Origin: Alphaproteobacteria bacterium | Lineage (GTDB): Bacteria; Pseudomonadota; Alphaproteobacteria; UBA2136; UBA6156 | Length of the DNA stretch: 6,853 nt | Reading direction: 5' to 3' | NCBI GenBank assembly: GCA_020249005.1 | Contig: JADCGN010000115.1 | Span: 1 to 6,853, forward strand | Shown here: piece by piece, positions 1 through 6,393 of the stretch | Position numbering within the stretch: the stretch's first letter is position 1 | Layout of the letters: the number at the start of each line of letters is the position of its first letter | Made by a program: the position numbers and the translations under genes | The notes under the pieces: generated by a model | Told to the model about the DNA's origin: nothing | What the model saw: only the letters and a program-made list of their open reading frames with translations | Databases searched by the model: none

Positions 1-1053
1 CCGATCTTATCTGCCGGGATGGCGGAAATCCGCGCCGCGGTCAAGGCGGCGGAAAGCGTACAGGCTTTAGGTCGCCACACTGTGCTGTTTATCGATGAAA
101 TCCACCGCTTCAACAAGGCCCAGCAAGATGCCCTCTTGCCGCATGTGGAAAGTGGGCTCTTCGTGCTGGTGGGAGCCACCACCGAGAACCCTTCGTTTAG
201 CCTCAACAACGCGCTGCTCTCACGCACCCACGTACTGGTGCTGAGCAGCCTGAGCGAGGCGGAGCTGGAGCAAATTCTGCAACGCGCCGAAGCCCTGCCG
301 GAGGTTGGGCCGCTGCCGCTGCAGCCCGCTGCGCGCACGGCGTTGCTACAAGCGGCCCACGGAGACGGCCGCAGCCTGCTGAACCTGGTGGAATTGTTGC
401 TGGCGGTAAAACCCACCGCGCCGCTAGATGTGCCGAGCCTCCAGGCGCTGTTGCCCAAGCGGGTGGCGCTGTACGACCGTGCGGGTGACTGGCACTACGA
501 CCTGATTTCCGCCCTGCACAAAAGCGTGCGCGGCAGCGACCCGGACGCCGCGCTGTACTACCTGGCGCGCATGCTGCAGGGCGGCGAGGACGGGGTATAT
601 TTGGCCCGCCGGCTGGTGCGGATGGCCGCCGAGGATGTGGGCCTGGCCGAGCCCAACGCCCTGCCGTTGGCCCAGGCCGCGCTGCAGGCGTACGAGAAAA
701 TCGGCAGCCCGGAAGCCGACCTGATGTTGGCGGAAGTGGCGGTCTATTTGGCCTTGGCCCCCAAGAGCAATGCGCTGTATGTGGCCTGGAAGGTGGCGCA
801 ACAGCTGGCCAAAGCCACCGCCGAACTACCGCCGCCGCCCCACATTGTGAATGCGCCAACCAAGCTGATGGCCGACCTAGGCCACGGCGCCGGCTACCAG
901 TACGACCACGACGCACCCGCAGCCTTCAGTGGCCAGAACTATTGGCCGGAAGGGGTTTCGCGACCCAGCTTTTACCAACCGGTGGAACGCGGCTTTGAAC
1001 GCGAGATGGCCAAGCGGATGGCCTATTTTGCAAAATTGCGCGCCACGCGTTAA
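1..1053 (+). CDS. rarA: Replication-associated recombination protein A (RarA/MgsA), 5'-truncated by the window edge
   Basis: AAA+ ATPase of the RarA/MgsA/WRNIP1 family, which acts in the cytoplasm at stalled replication forks and interacts with SSB and the clamp-loader system. The frame is open from base 1, and the first residues (PILSAGMAEIR) align with the family's AVTSGVKEIR segment. The N-terminal part with Walker A is therefore outside the window, and the ATG at 19 is internal. Visible are Walker B (LFIDEIHRFN, Asp-Glu at 94-99), sensor 1 (GATTENPSF, about 172-198) and the arginine finger in LLSR (Arg at 223-225). The C-terminal oligomerisation region carries the hallmark blocks DLISALHKSVRGSDPDAALY, AAEDVGLA, APKSNALY and NAPTKLM. 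About 350 residues are present; full-length RarA is roughly 430-450. The stop is followed after 9 bases by the hydrolase start, so the two are probably co-transcribed. Family assignment is very secure. Confidence 0.97.
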   Translation, partial: PILSAGMAEIRAAVKAAESVQALGRHTVLFIDEIHRFNKAQQDALLPHVESGLFVLVGATTENPSFSLNNALLSRTHVLVLSSLSEAELEQILQRAEALPEVGPLPLQPAARTALLQAAHGDGRSLLNLVELLLAVKPTAPLDVPSLQALLPKRVALYDRAGDWHYDLISALHKSVRGSDPDAALYYLARMLQGGEDGVYLARRLVRMAAEDVGLAEPNALPLAQAALQAYEKIGSPEADLMLAEVAVYLALAPKSNALYVAWKVAQQLAKATAELPPPPHIVNAPTKLMADLGHGAGYQYDHDAPAAFSGQNYWPEGVSRPSFYQPVERGFEREMAKRMAYFAKLRATR

Positions 1054-1062
1054 ACTGCGGCG

Positions 1063-1932
1063 GTGATTGCCACCTTTGCGCCTTATGAAGTCGATAACCC
1101 CACCGGGGTGCACGGCACGTTGGTGTGCCTACCCGGCGTGAACAGCGGGGCGTACATCTTTACCGGCGCTGCAGTGGCTTTGCCGGACTGGCGCATCATC
1201 CGTTTCGCCACGCCGGGCGTGGCAGGGGTGCCGTTGCCGTTGCCGTTTTCCGCCAAGGCGTACGCCAAACATGCCCACCAAATATTGGCCAAGTTGCCGC
1301 CCCATGCCGGCCCGTTGGTGGTACTGGGGCATAGTTTGGGGGGCTACGCAGCCCAAGAACTGGCGCGGCTGTTGGGCGAGAAACTGAGCCGCCTGGTGTT
1401 GGTCAGCACCAGCGCCGGGCAGCCGCACACGGCCCGCGATGTGGCGGCGATGGAGGGCAAAATGGGCAAATCCTTTTGGCAATACATGAAGGACTTGCAG
1501 GCCGACCCTCAGACGGGGCTGTTACCGTTGTTTGGCAGAATGTTCCCAGTAAAATACCCCCAAGTCTACGCGGCATTCTTAGCCGAACGGGCCCGCTGTG
1601 CGCCGCAAGGAGCCGCCACGTTGGCGCAGCTTACGGCGGGTGGATTGTTCAGCAGTGTACGCTGGGCCCACAAGGTGCAATGCCCGGTGTTGGTGATGCA
1701 TGGCACCGACGATATTTTGGTGAGCCCCACCAGCGGCAAAGCGTTGGCCGCGGCCATGCCCAACGCTCACCTGCTGTTGCTGCATGAGGTGGGGCATTTT
1801 CCACCGCTCGAGCATCCTAATTTTTGGCATTATGTGGCCGATTTTTGCCACGGCCACCATTTGGGCGATAAAATTCTCCAGCGCAGCGGCTGGGGCCAAT
1901 GGCTGCAAGATTTATGGGAGCGCCAAGGGTGA
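1063..1932 (+). CDS. Alpha/beta-fold hydrolase, substrate unknown
   Basis: A 289-residue alpha/beta hydrolase. The GTG at 1063 is chosen because it keeps the first beta strand and the oxyanion-hole region (GTLVCLPGVNSG). No strong Shine-Dalgarno is visible, so translation may be coupled to rarA 9 bases upstream. The nucleophile elbow is GHSLGG with Ser91. The acid is most likely Asp217 in HGTDDILV, and the general base is His245 in HEVGHFPPLEHP, so the triad is complete and correctly ordered. The cap region between about residues 120 and 200 is ordinary in length. No signal peptide or lipobox is seen, so the enzyme is probably cytoplasmic. The stop codon overlaps the next start as GTGA. The family covers esterases, lipases, C-C hydrolases and haloperoxidase-like enzymes, and nothing here selects among them. 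It sits between genes of DNA repair and rRNA modification, which does not reveal its substrate. Confidence 0.92.
   Translation: MIATFAPYEVDNPTGVHGTLVCLPGVNSGAYIFTGAAVALPDWRIIRFATPGVAGVPLPLPFSAKAYAKHAHQILAKLPPHAGPLVVLGHSLGGYAAQELARLLGEKLSRLVLVSTSAGQPHTARDVAAMEGKMGKSFWQYMKDLQADPQTGLLPLFGRMFPVKYPQVYAAFLAERARCAPQGAATLAQLTAGGLFSSVRWAHKVQCPVLVMHGTDDILVSPTSGKALAAAMPNAHLLLLHEVGHFPPLEHPNFWHYVADFCHGHHLGDKILQRSGWGQWLQDLWERQG
1916..1920 (+). promoter_or_regulatory. Ribosome binding site that decides the GTG start of the rluC-like gene
   Basis: GGGAG lies 8 bases before the GTG at 1929. It selects that codon over the in-frame ATGs at 1899 and 1914, which lie further inside the hydrolase gene and lack comparable spacing. 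The chosen GTG forms a GTGA overlap with the hydrolase stop, a typical arrangement for translational coupling. Confidence 0.6.
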
Positions 1933-2906
1933 AGCCGACAACCTACACCATTCCGCCTACCGACGCCGGCCAGCGGCTGGACCGCTACCTGAAACGGGTG
2001 TGCCACGGTGTGCCGTTTGTGGGGTTGCAGAAAGCCATTCGTACCGGGTTGGTGCGGGTGAATGGCCGCAAAGCCCCGATGGATTTGCGTTTGCAAGCCC
2101 GCGACGTGGTGACGTTGCCGCCCAGCTTTGGCAATCCTGCCACCACGGCCTCTGCCTATATGCCCACCAAAGCCGAAGTGGCCGCGCTGCGGCAGGCGGT
2201 GGTCTACGACGATGCCCAGCTGTTGGTGCTGAACAAGCCCCAAGGGCTGGCGGCGCAAGCGGGGGGCGGCGTGGTGAAGAGTTTGGATCGCTTGCTGGCG
2301 GCCGCTTACGGTGCCGACCGCGCTCCCAAGTTGGTGCACCGGCTGGATCGCGAAACCTCGGGGTTGATTGTGTGCGGCAAAACCCGCACGGCCGCCGCCG
2401 CGTTAAGCGCGCAGTGGGCCGAGCGTGACGTGCGGAAAGGTTATTTGGCGTTGCTCTTAGCCGAACAGCTGCCAGCCAAGGGCAGCATGCGCGAGCCCTT
2501 GGCCAAGCGCGGGCCGTTGGCAGTGGTGAGCCCGCAGGGCGACCCGGCGCACACCGTCTGGGTGCGCATTGGCCTGGTAGAACCGGGCGTGTGGTTGGTG
2601 CTGGCCAGCCCCCTGACGGGCCGCATGAACCAGCTGCGTGCGCACTTCGCCCACCATGGCTGGCCATTGGTGGGGGATGACAAATACGGCGATTTTGCTC
2701 GCACCAAACCCACGGGCAAACGGCTCGGCACGGGCCTGGCGCTGCATGCGTGGCAGCTGCAGTTGGCCCACCCTGCCACCGGCCAGCCGTTGGCCCTGCA
2801 AGCGCCAGTGCCTGCTGCTTGGCAGAGCTTGCTGACAGGGCAGGCGAATCTGCTTGAACCGGCCACCCGTGCGTGGCAAAATTGGCTTAACAACAAGGAA
2901 TTTTAG
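1929..2906 (+). CDS. rluC: RluA/RluC-family 23S rRNA pseudouridine synthase with N-terminal S4 domain
   Basis: A 325-residue enzyme that isomerises uridines in 23S rRNA. The RluC assignment (E. coli U955/2504/2580) rests on architecture and length (E. coli RluC is about 319). Residues 8-65 form an S4 RNA-binding domain (AGQRLDRYLKR, then RTGLVRVNGRKA). The catalytic domain has LVLNKPQGLAAQ, motif II HRLDRETSG with catalytic Asp140, and the conserved basic motif near GRMNQLRAH followed by LVGDDKYGD. The last motif is usually GRTHQIRVH, so Thr and His are replaced by Met and Asn here; the Arg is kept. The start is the GTG overlapping the upstream stop (GTGA), supported by a ribosome binding site 8 bases upstream. 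The stop lies 2 bases before the AsmA start, so this gene also carries the AsmA ribosome binding site. The superfamily is certain; the exact target uridines are inferred. RluD-like specificity is the main alternative. Confidence 0.93.
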   Translation: MKPTTYTIPPTDAGQRLDRYLKRVCHGVPFVGLQKAIRTGLVRVNGRKAPMDLRLQARDVVTLPPSFGNPATTASAYMPTKAEVAALRQAVVYDDAQLLVLNKPQGLAAQAGGGVVKSLDRLLAAAYGADRAPKLVHRLDRETSGLIVCGKTRTAAAALSAQWAERDVRKGYLALLLAEQLPAKGSMREPLAKRGPLAVVSPQGDPAHTVWVRIGLVEPGVWLVLASPLTGRMNQLRAHFAHHGWPLVGDDKYGDFARTKPTGKRLGTGLALHAWQLQLAHPATGQPLALQAPVPAAWQSLLTGQANLLEPATRAWQNWLNNKEF

Positions 2907-2908
2907 CA

Positions 2909-5695
2909 ATGCGCGCCTGGGCTTGGGTTGGTGTGGGGGTTGGTGCTGTGGTGTTGGCGGTGGGGGCCACCGCGGTTGGTTTGGTCTCCTACGTACAGAA
3001 CAACGACATGCGCAGCTGGGCCGAGTGGGGTGCGGCGCGTGCAGGCGTACCGGTGCAATTTGCCGGGCCAGTCTCGGTGAAATTGTGGCCCGAGTTGGTG
3101 GTCAAAACTCAAGGGGTGGAGGTGGCCAGCTTGCAAGGTGAGGGCATGTTAGCGCGCGTGGAGGCCTTGGCCCTCCAAGCCGCCTGGGGTGGGGGGTTAC
3201 GCCCATGGGAAGGCCTGCAGCTGCGGGCGATTGAAGCCAAGAACCCGACCATTACGCTCACCCGCAATCAAGCAGGCGTGGCCAACTGGCAAACGCCTGA
3301 CACTGCCGCGCAAGCCAAGCCTGCGGCGGCGAAAGAAAGCGCCAACCCGTTGGCCGACTTAACCGCTCGGGGCGGCATTTTGGCCAGCGTGCGCCTGGCG
3401 ATTGCCAGCCTCAACCTTACCTACACCGATGCGCAAAGCGGGCAAAAGGTAGCGGTGCGCAACATGAACATCGGCGCCCGCACCAACGGCACGGTGGCCA
3501 CCACCACCTTACGCGGCACGGTCAACGGCCAACCGCTCAACGGGGAATTGGTGGCCGATGTGGCCGACTTCGCCAACATTCCGCTGAAAGCCAAGCTGGA
3601 AGGTGCCGGGGCGGGCATGGCGCTGGAAGGACGCGTCATCAACCAAAACGGCTTTGCCGGCTTGGTGAATGCGCGGAGCGGCAATCTGCAACAAACCCTG
3701 CAAACCTTGCTCGGGAAGGCACCGCCGCAAGCTCCGGCCAGTCCTGCTAGCCTGACGGGTGACGTGGTGCTGCAGCCGGAACAAGTCACGCTGCGGAACT
3801 TCTCGGCGCGCCTCGGCGAACTGCTGCAAGCCCGCGGCGACGTGGATTTAACCTTGGGTAGTACGCCGCGTGGACGGGGCACGGTGAGTGTGCAAGGCGC
3901 CAACTTGCGCGCCTTAGCGGAACTGGGCAGCGGCACCAAGCAACCAGCGTTGCCAGCTCGGCCGTTTAATTTGCAAGCCAAGCTGGCGGGTGAAGAGCAA
4001 ATTGAAATCCGTGACTTCAGCTTTAACCTGGAGCCCGTGCTACAGGTGCGCGGCAACATCAACCTTACGCCTAAAGCCGGAACGCAGCCCGATGTCACCA
4101 CCAATCTGACCGTGCAAGCACCGAACCTGCAGGCGCTGCTGCAAGCATTCGGACAAACCCAAACCGCGCCAACCCAACCCCTGCAGGCCACTGTGAATGT
4201 GCAGGGCCAGGGAGGGCGCTACACGCTGCAGGCGGTGCAGGCCCGGGTGGGTGAGCTGGCCAGCGCGGCCGCCACCGGCACCGTGAACACCAGCACCGCC
4301 AAGCCGGTGCTGGACCTCGACGCCAAACTTGATGGCCCTAACATGGCCGCGGCGGCGGCCGGGTTTGGCATTGCCGGCGAACTGCCTGCCAGCGGCTTTT
4401 CGATCCGCAGCAAAGTGCGTGGCAACAGCCCCTATGAATTGGAAGGGCTGACCGTGAACTTGCCTGGCCTGGCCCAAGTATTGGCCAACCTGAGTTATAC
4501 CCCTGGGGCTCCGGCCAACCTGCAGGGCACCGTCAATATCTCGGAACTCCATGCCACCCGCCTGGGTTACTGCGGCAACAGCCGCCCTGAGACGGGCAGC
4601 GGGAGCGGAGCTGCCACGGGCCAAGCCACGGGTGGCGCGCCTTGGAGCGATGCGCCGCTCGACTTAAGCGGCCTGCGCCAGCTGGCGCTGAACCTAACGG
4701 TGAAAGCCAGCGGCATCACCTGTGCAAACGTGCCGGTGGAAAGCGCGGCCTTCACGCTGCGCAACACGCCCAGCCAACTGGACGTGGAAGGTTTGAACCT
4801 AGCCTTTGCCGACAACCAAGGGCGCATCACCGGCGCGATGGCGTTGGCCCATGCGGGGACGCCGCGGTTGAACACCCAGTTGGCGCTGAATGGGTTGCAA
4901 CTGCACCGCTTGGTGCCCACCTTGGCGGCCCGTGGCGTGGAATTGCCGCTCAACGGCGCGGTGCAATTGGCCAGCCAAGGGAATAGCACCCGGGCGCTGG
5001 CCCAAAACCTCGGCGGCCGCTTGGAGTTTGCCGCCCGCGACGGCCGCTTGCCGTACGAAAACATGCTGGGCAACGTGGTGACGCTGGAGCGCCTCTTGCA
5101 GGGCCAAATGGCCTTGCCCAACAACGGCGATGGCCGCCTGGAAAGCCTGAACGTGGTAGTGGCCTTGCGCCAAGGGGTGGGGACGTTTGAAACCCTGACC
5201 GCCGCCACCGCCAATGGGGCGATGAAACTGGCGGGTACCGGGCAGTTTGATCTGCCGAATTGGACGATCGATTTAACCCTGACCCCAACCCTCACCACCA
5301 CCCAAGCCTTGGCGGTGCCGATTCTGGTGCGCGGGCCGCTGACTGCCCCTGCGATTGGGGCTGACCCGGCCTTCACCGACCGCCTCACCAAGCGACTGGC
5401 CACAGAAGGGGTGAAGTCGCTCCTGAACCTGAACAAGGATGACGCCAAAGGCTTGGGCGGCGTGGTGGGGGATATGCTGGGCGGTAAAGGCGTCACCCAA
5501 GAAGGGGTTGGCAATCTGCTCAATCAGTTCGTCAAGCCCAAGGCCGCCCCCACGCCCACCGCGAGCAGCCCGACGGCGCCGGCTCCTGCCTCCACGGCTC
5601 CCGCAGAGACGTCGCCTGTACCTACGCCACCAGCCGCACCGCCCAAGCTGGAAGACGCGCTGCCGGGGTTGCTGAATGATGTACTGGGTCAATAA
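2909..5695 (+). CDS. AsmA-family inner-membrane/periplasmic protein
   Basis: A 928-residue AsmA-family protein. AsmA-like proteins are anchored in the inner membrane, extend into the periplasm as long beta-rich structures, and are linked to lipid transport and outer-membrane homeostasis. Residues 4-29 are one hydrophobic anchor. The typical AsmA N-domain follows: AGVPVQFAGPVSVKLWPEL, then NPTITLTRNQAGVANWQ. The middle is made of repeated beta-rich segments that alternate with LRGTVNGQPL-like and VRGNINLTP-like blocks. The AsmA C-terminal domain lies at about residues 745-815 and ends in LVRGPLTAPAIGADP. After it come a Pro/Ala/Thr-rich linker (876-912) and a short terminal helix (KLEDALPGLLNDVLGQ). 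There are only two cysteines (555 and 605). The start is well set by AAGGAA at 2895-2900, 8 bases before ATG. It is the last gene of the cluster and is followed by a strong hairpin. The family is secure; the cargo is unknown. Confidence 0.95.
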   Translation: MRAWAWVGVGVGAVVLAVGATAVGLVSYVQNNDMRSWAEWGAARAGVPVQFAGPVSVKLWPELVVKTQGVEVASLQGEGMLARVEALALQAAWGGGLRPWEGLQLRAIEAKNPTITLTRNQAGVANWQTPDTAAQAKPAAAKESANPLADLTARGGILASVRLAIASLNLTYTDAQSGQKVAVRNMNIGARTNGTVATTTLRGTVNGQPLNGELVADVADFANIPLKAKLEGAGAGMALEGRVINQNGFAGLVNARSGNLQQTLQTLLGKAPPQAPASPASLTGDVVLQPEQVTLRNFSARLGELLQARGDVDLTLGSTPRGRGTVSVQGANLRALAELGSGTKQPALPARPFNLQAKLAGEEQIEIRDFSFNLEPVLQVRGNINLTPKAGTQPDVTTNLTVQAPNLQALLQAFGQTQTAPTQPLQATVNVQGQGGRYTLQAVQARVGELASAAATGTVNTSTAKPVLDLDAKLDGPNMAAAAAGFGIAGELPASGFSIRSKVRGNSPYELEGLTVNLPGLAQVLANLSYTPGAPANLQGTVNISELHATRLGYCGNSRPETGSGSGAATGQATGGAPWSDAPLDLSGLRQLALNLTVKASGITCANVPVESAAFTLRNTPSQLDVEGLNLAFADNQGRITGAMALAHAGTPRLNTQLALNGLQLHRLVPTLAARGVELPLNGAVQLASQGNSTRALAQNLGGRLEFAARDGRLPYENMLGNVVTLERLLQGQMALPNNGDGRLESLNVVVALRQGVGTFETLTAATANGAMKLAGTGQFDLPNWTIDLTLTPTLTTTQALAVPILVRGPLTAPAIGADPAFTDRLTKRLATEGVKSLLNLNKDDAKGLGGVVGDMLGGKGVTQEGVGNLLNQFVKPKAAPTPTASSPTAPAPASTAPAETSPVPTPPAAPPKLEDALPGLLNDVLGQ

Positions 5696-5712
5696 CCAAC
5701 CCTCAAATGCCA

Positions 5713-5748
5713 CCAGCGGGCCGGATGCATGGGCATCCGGCCCGCTGG
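5713..5748. terminator. Perfect 16-bp hairpin after AsmA, probable (bidirectional) terminator
   Basis: The arms CCAGCGGGCCGGATGC (5713-5728) and GCATCCGGCCCGCTGG (5733-5748) are exact reverse complements around a 4-base loop. It starts 17 bases after the AsmA stop. The T-run is weak on both strands: CGTTT on plus and GGCATTT on minus. It is therefore a less certain intrinsic terminator than its stem suggests. It lies just beyond the stop of the possible minus-strand gene at 5752-5964, which fits a terminator shared by convergent genes. It could instead protect the 3' end of the AsmA mRNA. Confidence 0.7.
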
Positions 5749-5751
5749 CGT

Positions 5752-5964
5752 TTAGGGTCGATCGCGATGGCCACGGCCGGGGCCGGGCTGCCGTAAGGGC
5801 CGTGGGGGTTTGGGTTTGTGCCACCGCAGCGGCGGTGGCAGGTGCTGGGCCGGTGGGGTCGGCCTCACCGCGAACGGGGAGGCCAGCCGCCGGAGCGGGG
5901 GCAAGCCAGGGTGGGTGAAACCCAGCGCCGTCAGCAGCGCCAACCAAGAAACATGGGTAAGCAT
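5752..5964 (-). CDS. Possible small hypothetical protein, Pro-rich, convergent to AsmA
   Basis: I do not recognise this 70-residue frame. In its favour, GAGG lies 6 bases before the ATG. The first residues contain a hydrophobic stretch (VSWLALLTALGF, residues 5-16) that could be a membrane or export segment. The stop falls only 3 bases before the perfect hairpin, as expected for a convergent gene. Against it, the N-terminus has no positive charge typical of a signal peptide. The remainder is a Pro/Arg/His-rich stretch of the kind random GC-rich DNA often gives. An overlapping minus-strand frame gives a more natural Ala/Thr/Pro-rich sequence after about residue 20, so a frameshifted secreted protein is another possibility. 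If it is not a gene, the stretch 5749-6040 has no other feature I can support. Confidence 0.35.
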   Translation of the reverse strand: MLTHVSWLALLTALGFTHPGLPPLRRLASPFAVRPTPPAQHLPPPLRWHKPKPPRPLRQPGPGRGHRDRP

Positions 5965-6041
5965 GGCAAACCTCGTGAAAACGTGAACTGTATCGTTCCT
6001 TTGCCAGAAGGCGTACCGTTTGCCAAGCGGCGGCCAGGCCC

Positions 6042-6069
6042 TTGTGTTGTGGGGCTACATCGATTAGAA
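6042..6069 (+). promoter_or_regulatory. Possible sigma70-type promoter of tRNA-Pro
   Basis: TTGTGT at 6042-6047 and TTAGAA at 6064-6069 are separated by 16 bases. Transcription would start at about 6076, almost at the mature 5' end of the tRNA. Both boxes are imperfect, so this is only the best candidate in the region. Confidence 0.25.
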
Positions 6070-6078
6070 GAAACCACT

Positions 6079-6155
<77 letters not shown>

Positions 6156-6156
6156 T

Positions 6157-6171
6157 TTCACCGAAGGTGAA
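6157..6171 (+). other. Small hairpin directly after tRNA-Pro
   Basis: TTCACC and GGTGAA pair around a GAA loop, starting 2 bases after the CCA end. There is no T-run beyond a TT, so a processing or weak termination role is more likely than a strong intrinsic terminator. Confidence 0.35.
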
Positions 6172-6186
6172 TTCATCAAAGGGGGG

Positions 6187-6208
6187 TGCAGGGGGTTTAC
6201 CCCTTGCA
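6187..6208 (+). other. 9-bp G-rich hairpin in the tRNA-Pro trailer region
   Basis: TGCAGGGGG pairs with CCCCTTGCA (one G-T pair) around a TTTA loop. No T-run follows on either strand, so it does not look like an intrinsic terminator. If transcription of tRNA-Pro continues to the T6 terminator at 6332, this hairpin is part of the trailer. Confidence 0.45.
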
Positions 6209-6236
6209 AATGCAGCGAGTAGTACAAAGTTAGCTG

Positions 6237-6255
6237 ATGCGCGTCAGCGCATAAT
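6237..6255 (+). promoter_or_regulatory. Candidate -10 box with an overlapping dyad upstream of the first hairpin element
   Basis: CATAAT (6250-6255) matches the sigma70 -10 consensus at five of six positions. No good -35 is present at 16-18 bases. The dyad ATGCGC-GTCA-GCGCAT (6237-6252) overlaps the box and could be an operator. An overlapping alternative dyad is CTGA/TCAG (6234-6237 and 6244-6247). A start at about 6262 would give an RNA of roughly 70 bases ending at the T6 terminator. Confidence 0.3.
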
Positions 6256-6268
6256 AGGCGTGAAGAGA

Positions 6269-6296
6269 CGTGCGGGCGGAACTGCCTGCACGACCA
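6269..6296 (+). repeat. Hairpin element, copy 1
   Basis: CGTGCGGGC pairs with GCCTGCACG (one G-T pair) around the loop GGAACT, followed by ACCA. Over 27 aligned bases from 6270 it is identical to copy 2 at 24 positions (6775-6801). Each of the three differences lies in the stem and preserves pairing. Confidence 0.8.
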
Positions 6297-6310
6297 ACAA
6301 GTTCCTTCTC

Positions 6311-6332
6311 ATCCGCCGCTGGCGGGTTTTTT
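6311..6332 (+). terminator. Rho-independent terminator
   Basis: CCGCC-GCT-GGCGG (6313-6325), extended by a T-G and an A-T pair, is followed directly by TTTTTT (6327-6332). This is the clearest intrinsic terminator in the window. It ends either the candidate small RNA or a tRNA-Pro transcript with a trailer of about 175 bases. Confidence 0.8.
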
Positions 6333-6344
6333 AAATGCAAAATG

Positions 6345-6358
6345 CCGCCCGCGGGCGG
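6345..6358. repeat. Perfect 14-bp palindrome
   Basis: CCGCCCGCGGGCGG is its own reverse complement without a spacer. It lies 12 bases after the T-run and 35 bases before the possible 76-codon frame. It could be an operator for a dimeric regulator. Its half GCGGGCGG also occurs in both hairpin elements and at the start of the last tRNA. Confidence 0.5.
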
Positions 6359-6393
6359 TCGTTCACCTACCAAGCGGATTGCCAAGAGCTCCT

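Larger units (their letters stand above)
6262..6332 (+). ncRNA. Candidate small structured RNA ending in an intrinsic terminator
   Basis: The proposed RNA begins downstream of the CATAAT box. It folds into hairpin copy 1 (6269-6292, 9-bp stem, loop GGAACT), passes through a short linker containing AGTTCC (6300-6305), and ends in a terminator with six T. AGTTCC is the exact reverse complement of the hairpin loop. A pseudoknot, or a switch between two folds, is therefore possible, though the zero-base junctions of a full 6-bp pseudoknot would be sterically tight. The 5' end is inferred. The same segment could instead be the far end of a long tRNA-Pro trailer. I recognise no known RNA family or riboswitch. 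Confidence 0.4.

Noticed and set aside
1899..1928. ATG at 1899 as the start of the pseudouridine synthase
   Set aside because: The 10 extra residues lie inside the hydrolase gene and do not resemble the S4 N-terminus. The GTG at 1929 has the better ribosome binding site and the GTGA overlap.
6243..6270. dif-like site (GCGCATAAT resembles the XerC half of dif)
   Set aside because: The central hexamer and the XerD half do not match, and the dyad symmetry of dif is absent.
6269..6332. Known pseudoknot riboswitches (SAM-II, preQ1, fluoride)
   Set aside because: The core sequences of these classes do not match, and no gene of the related pathways follows the terminator.
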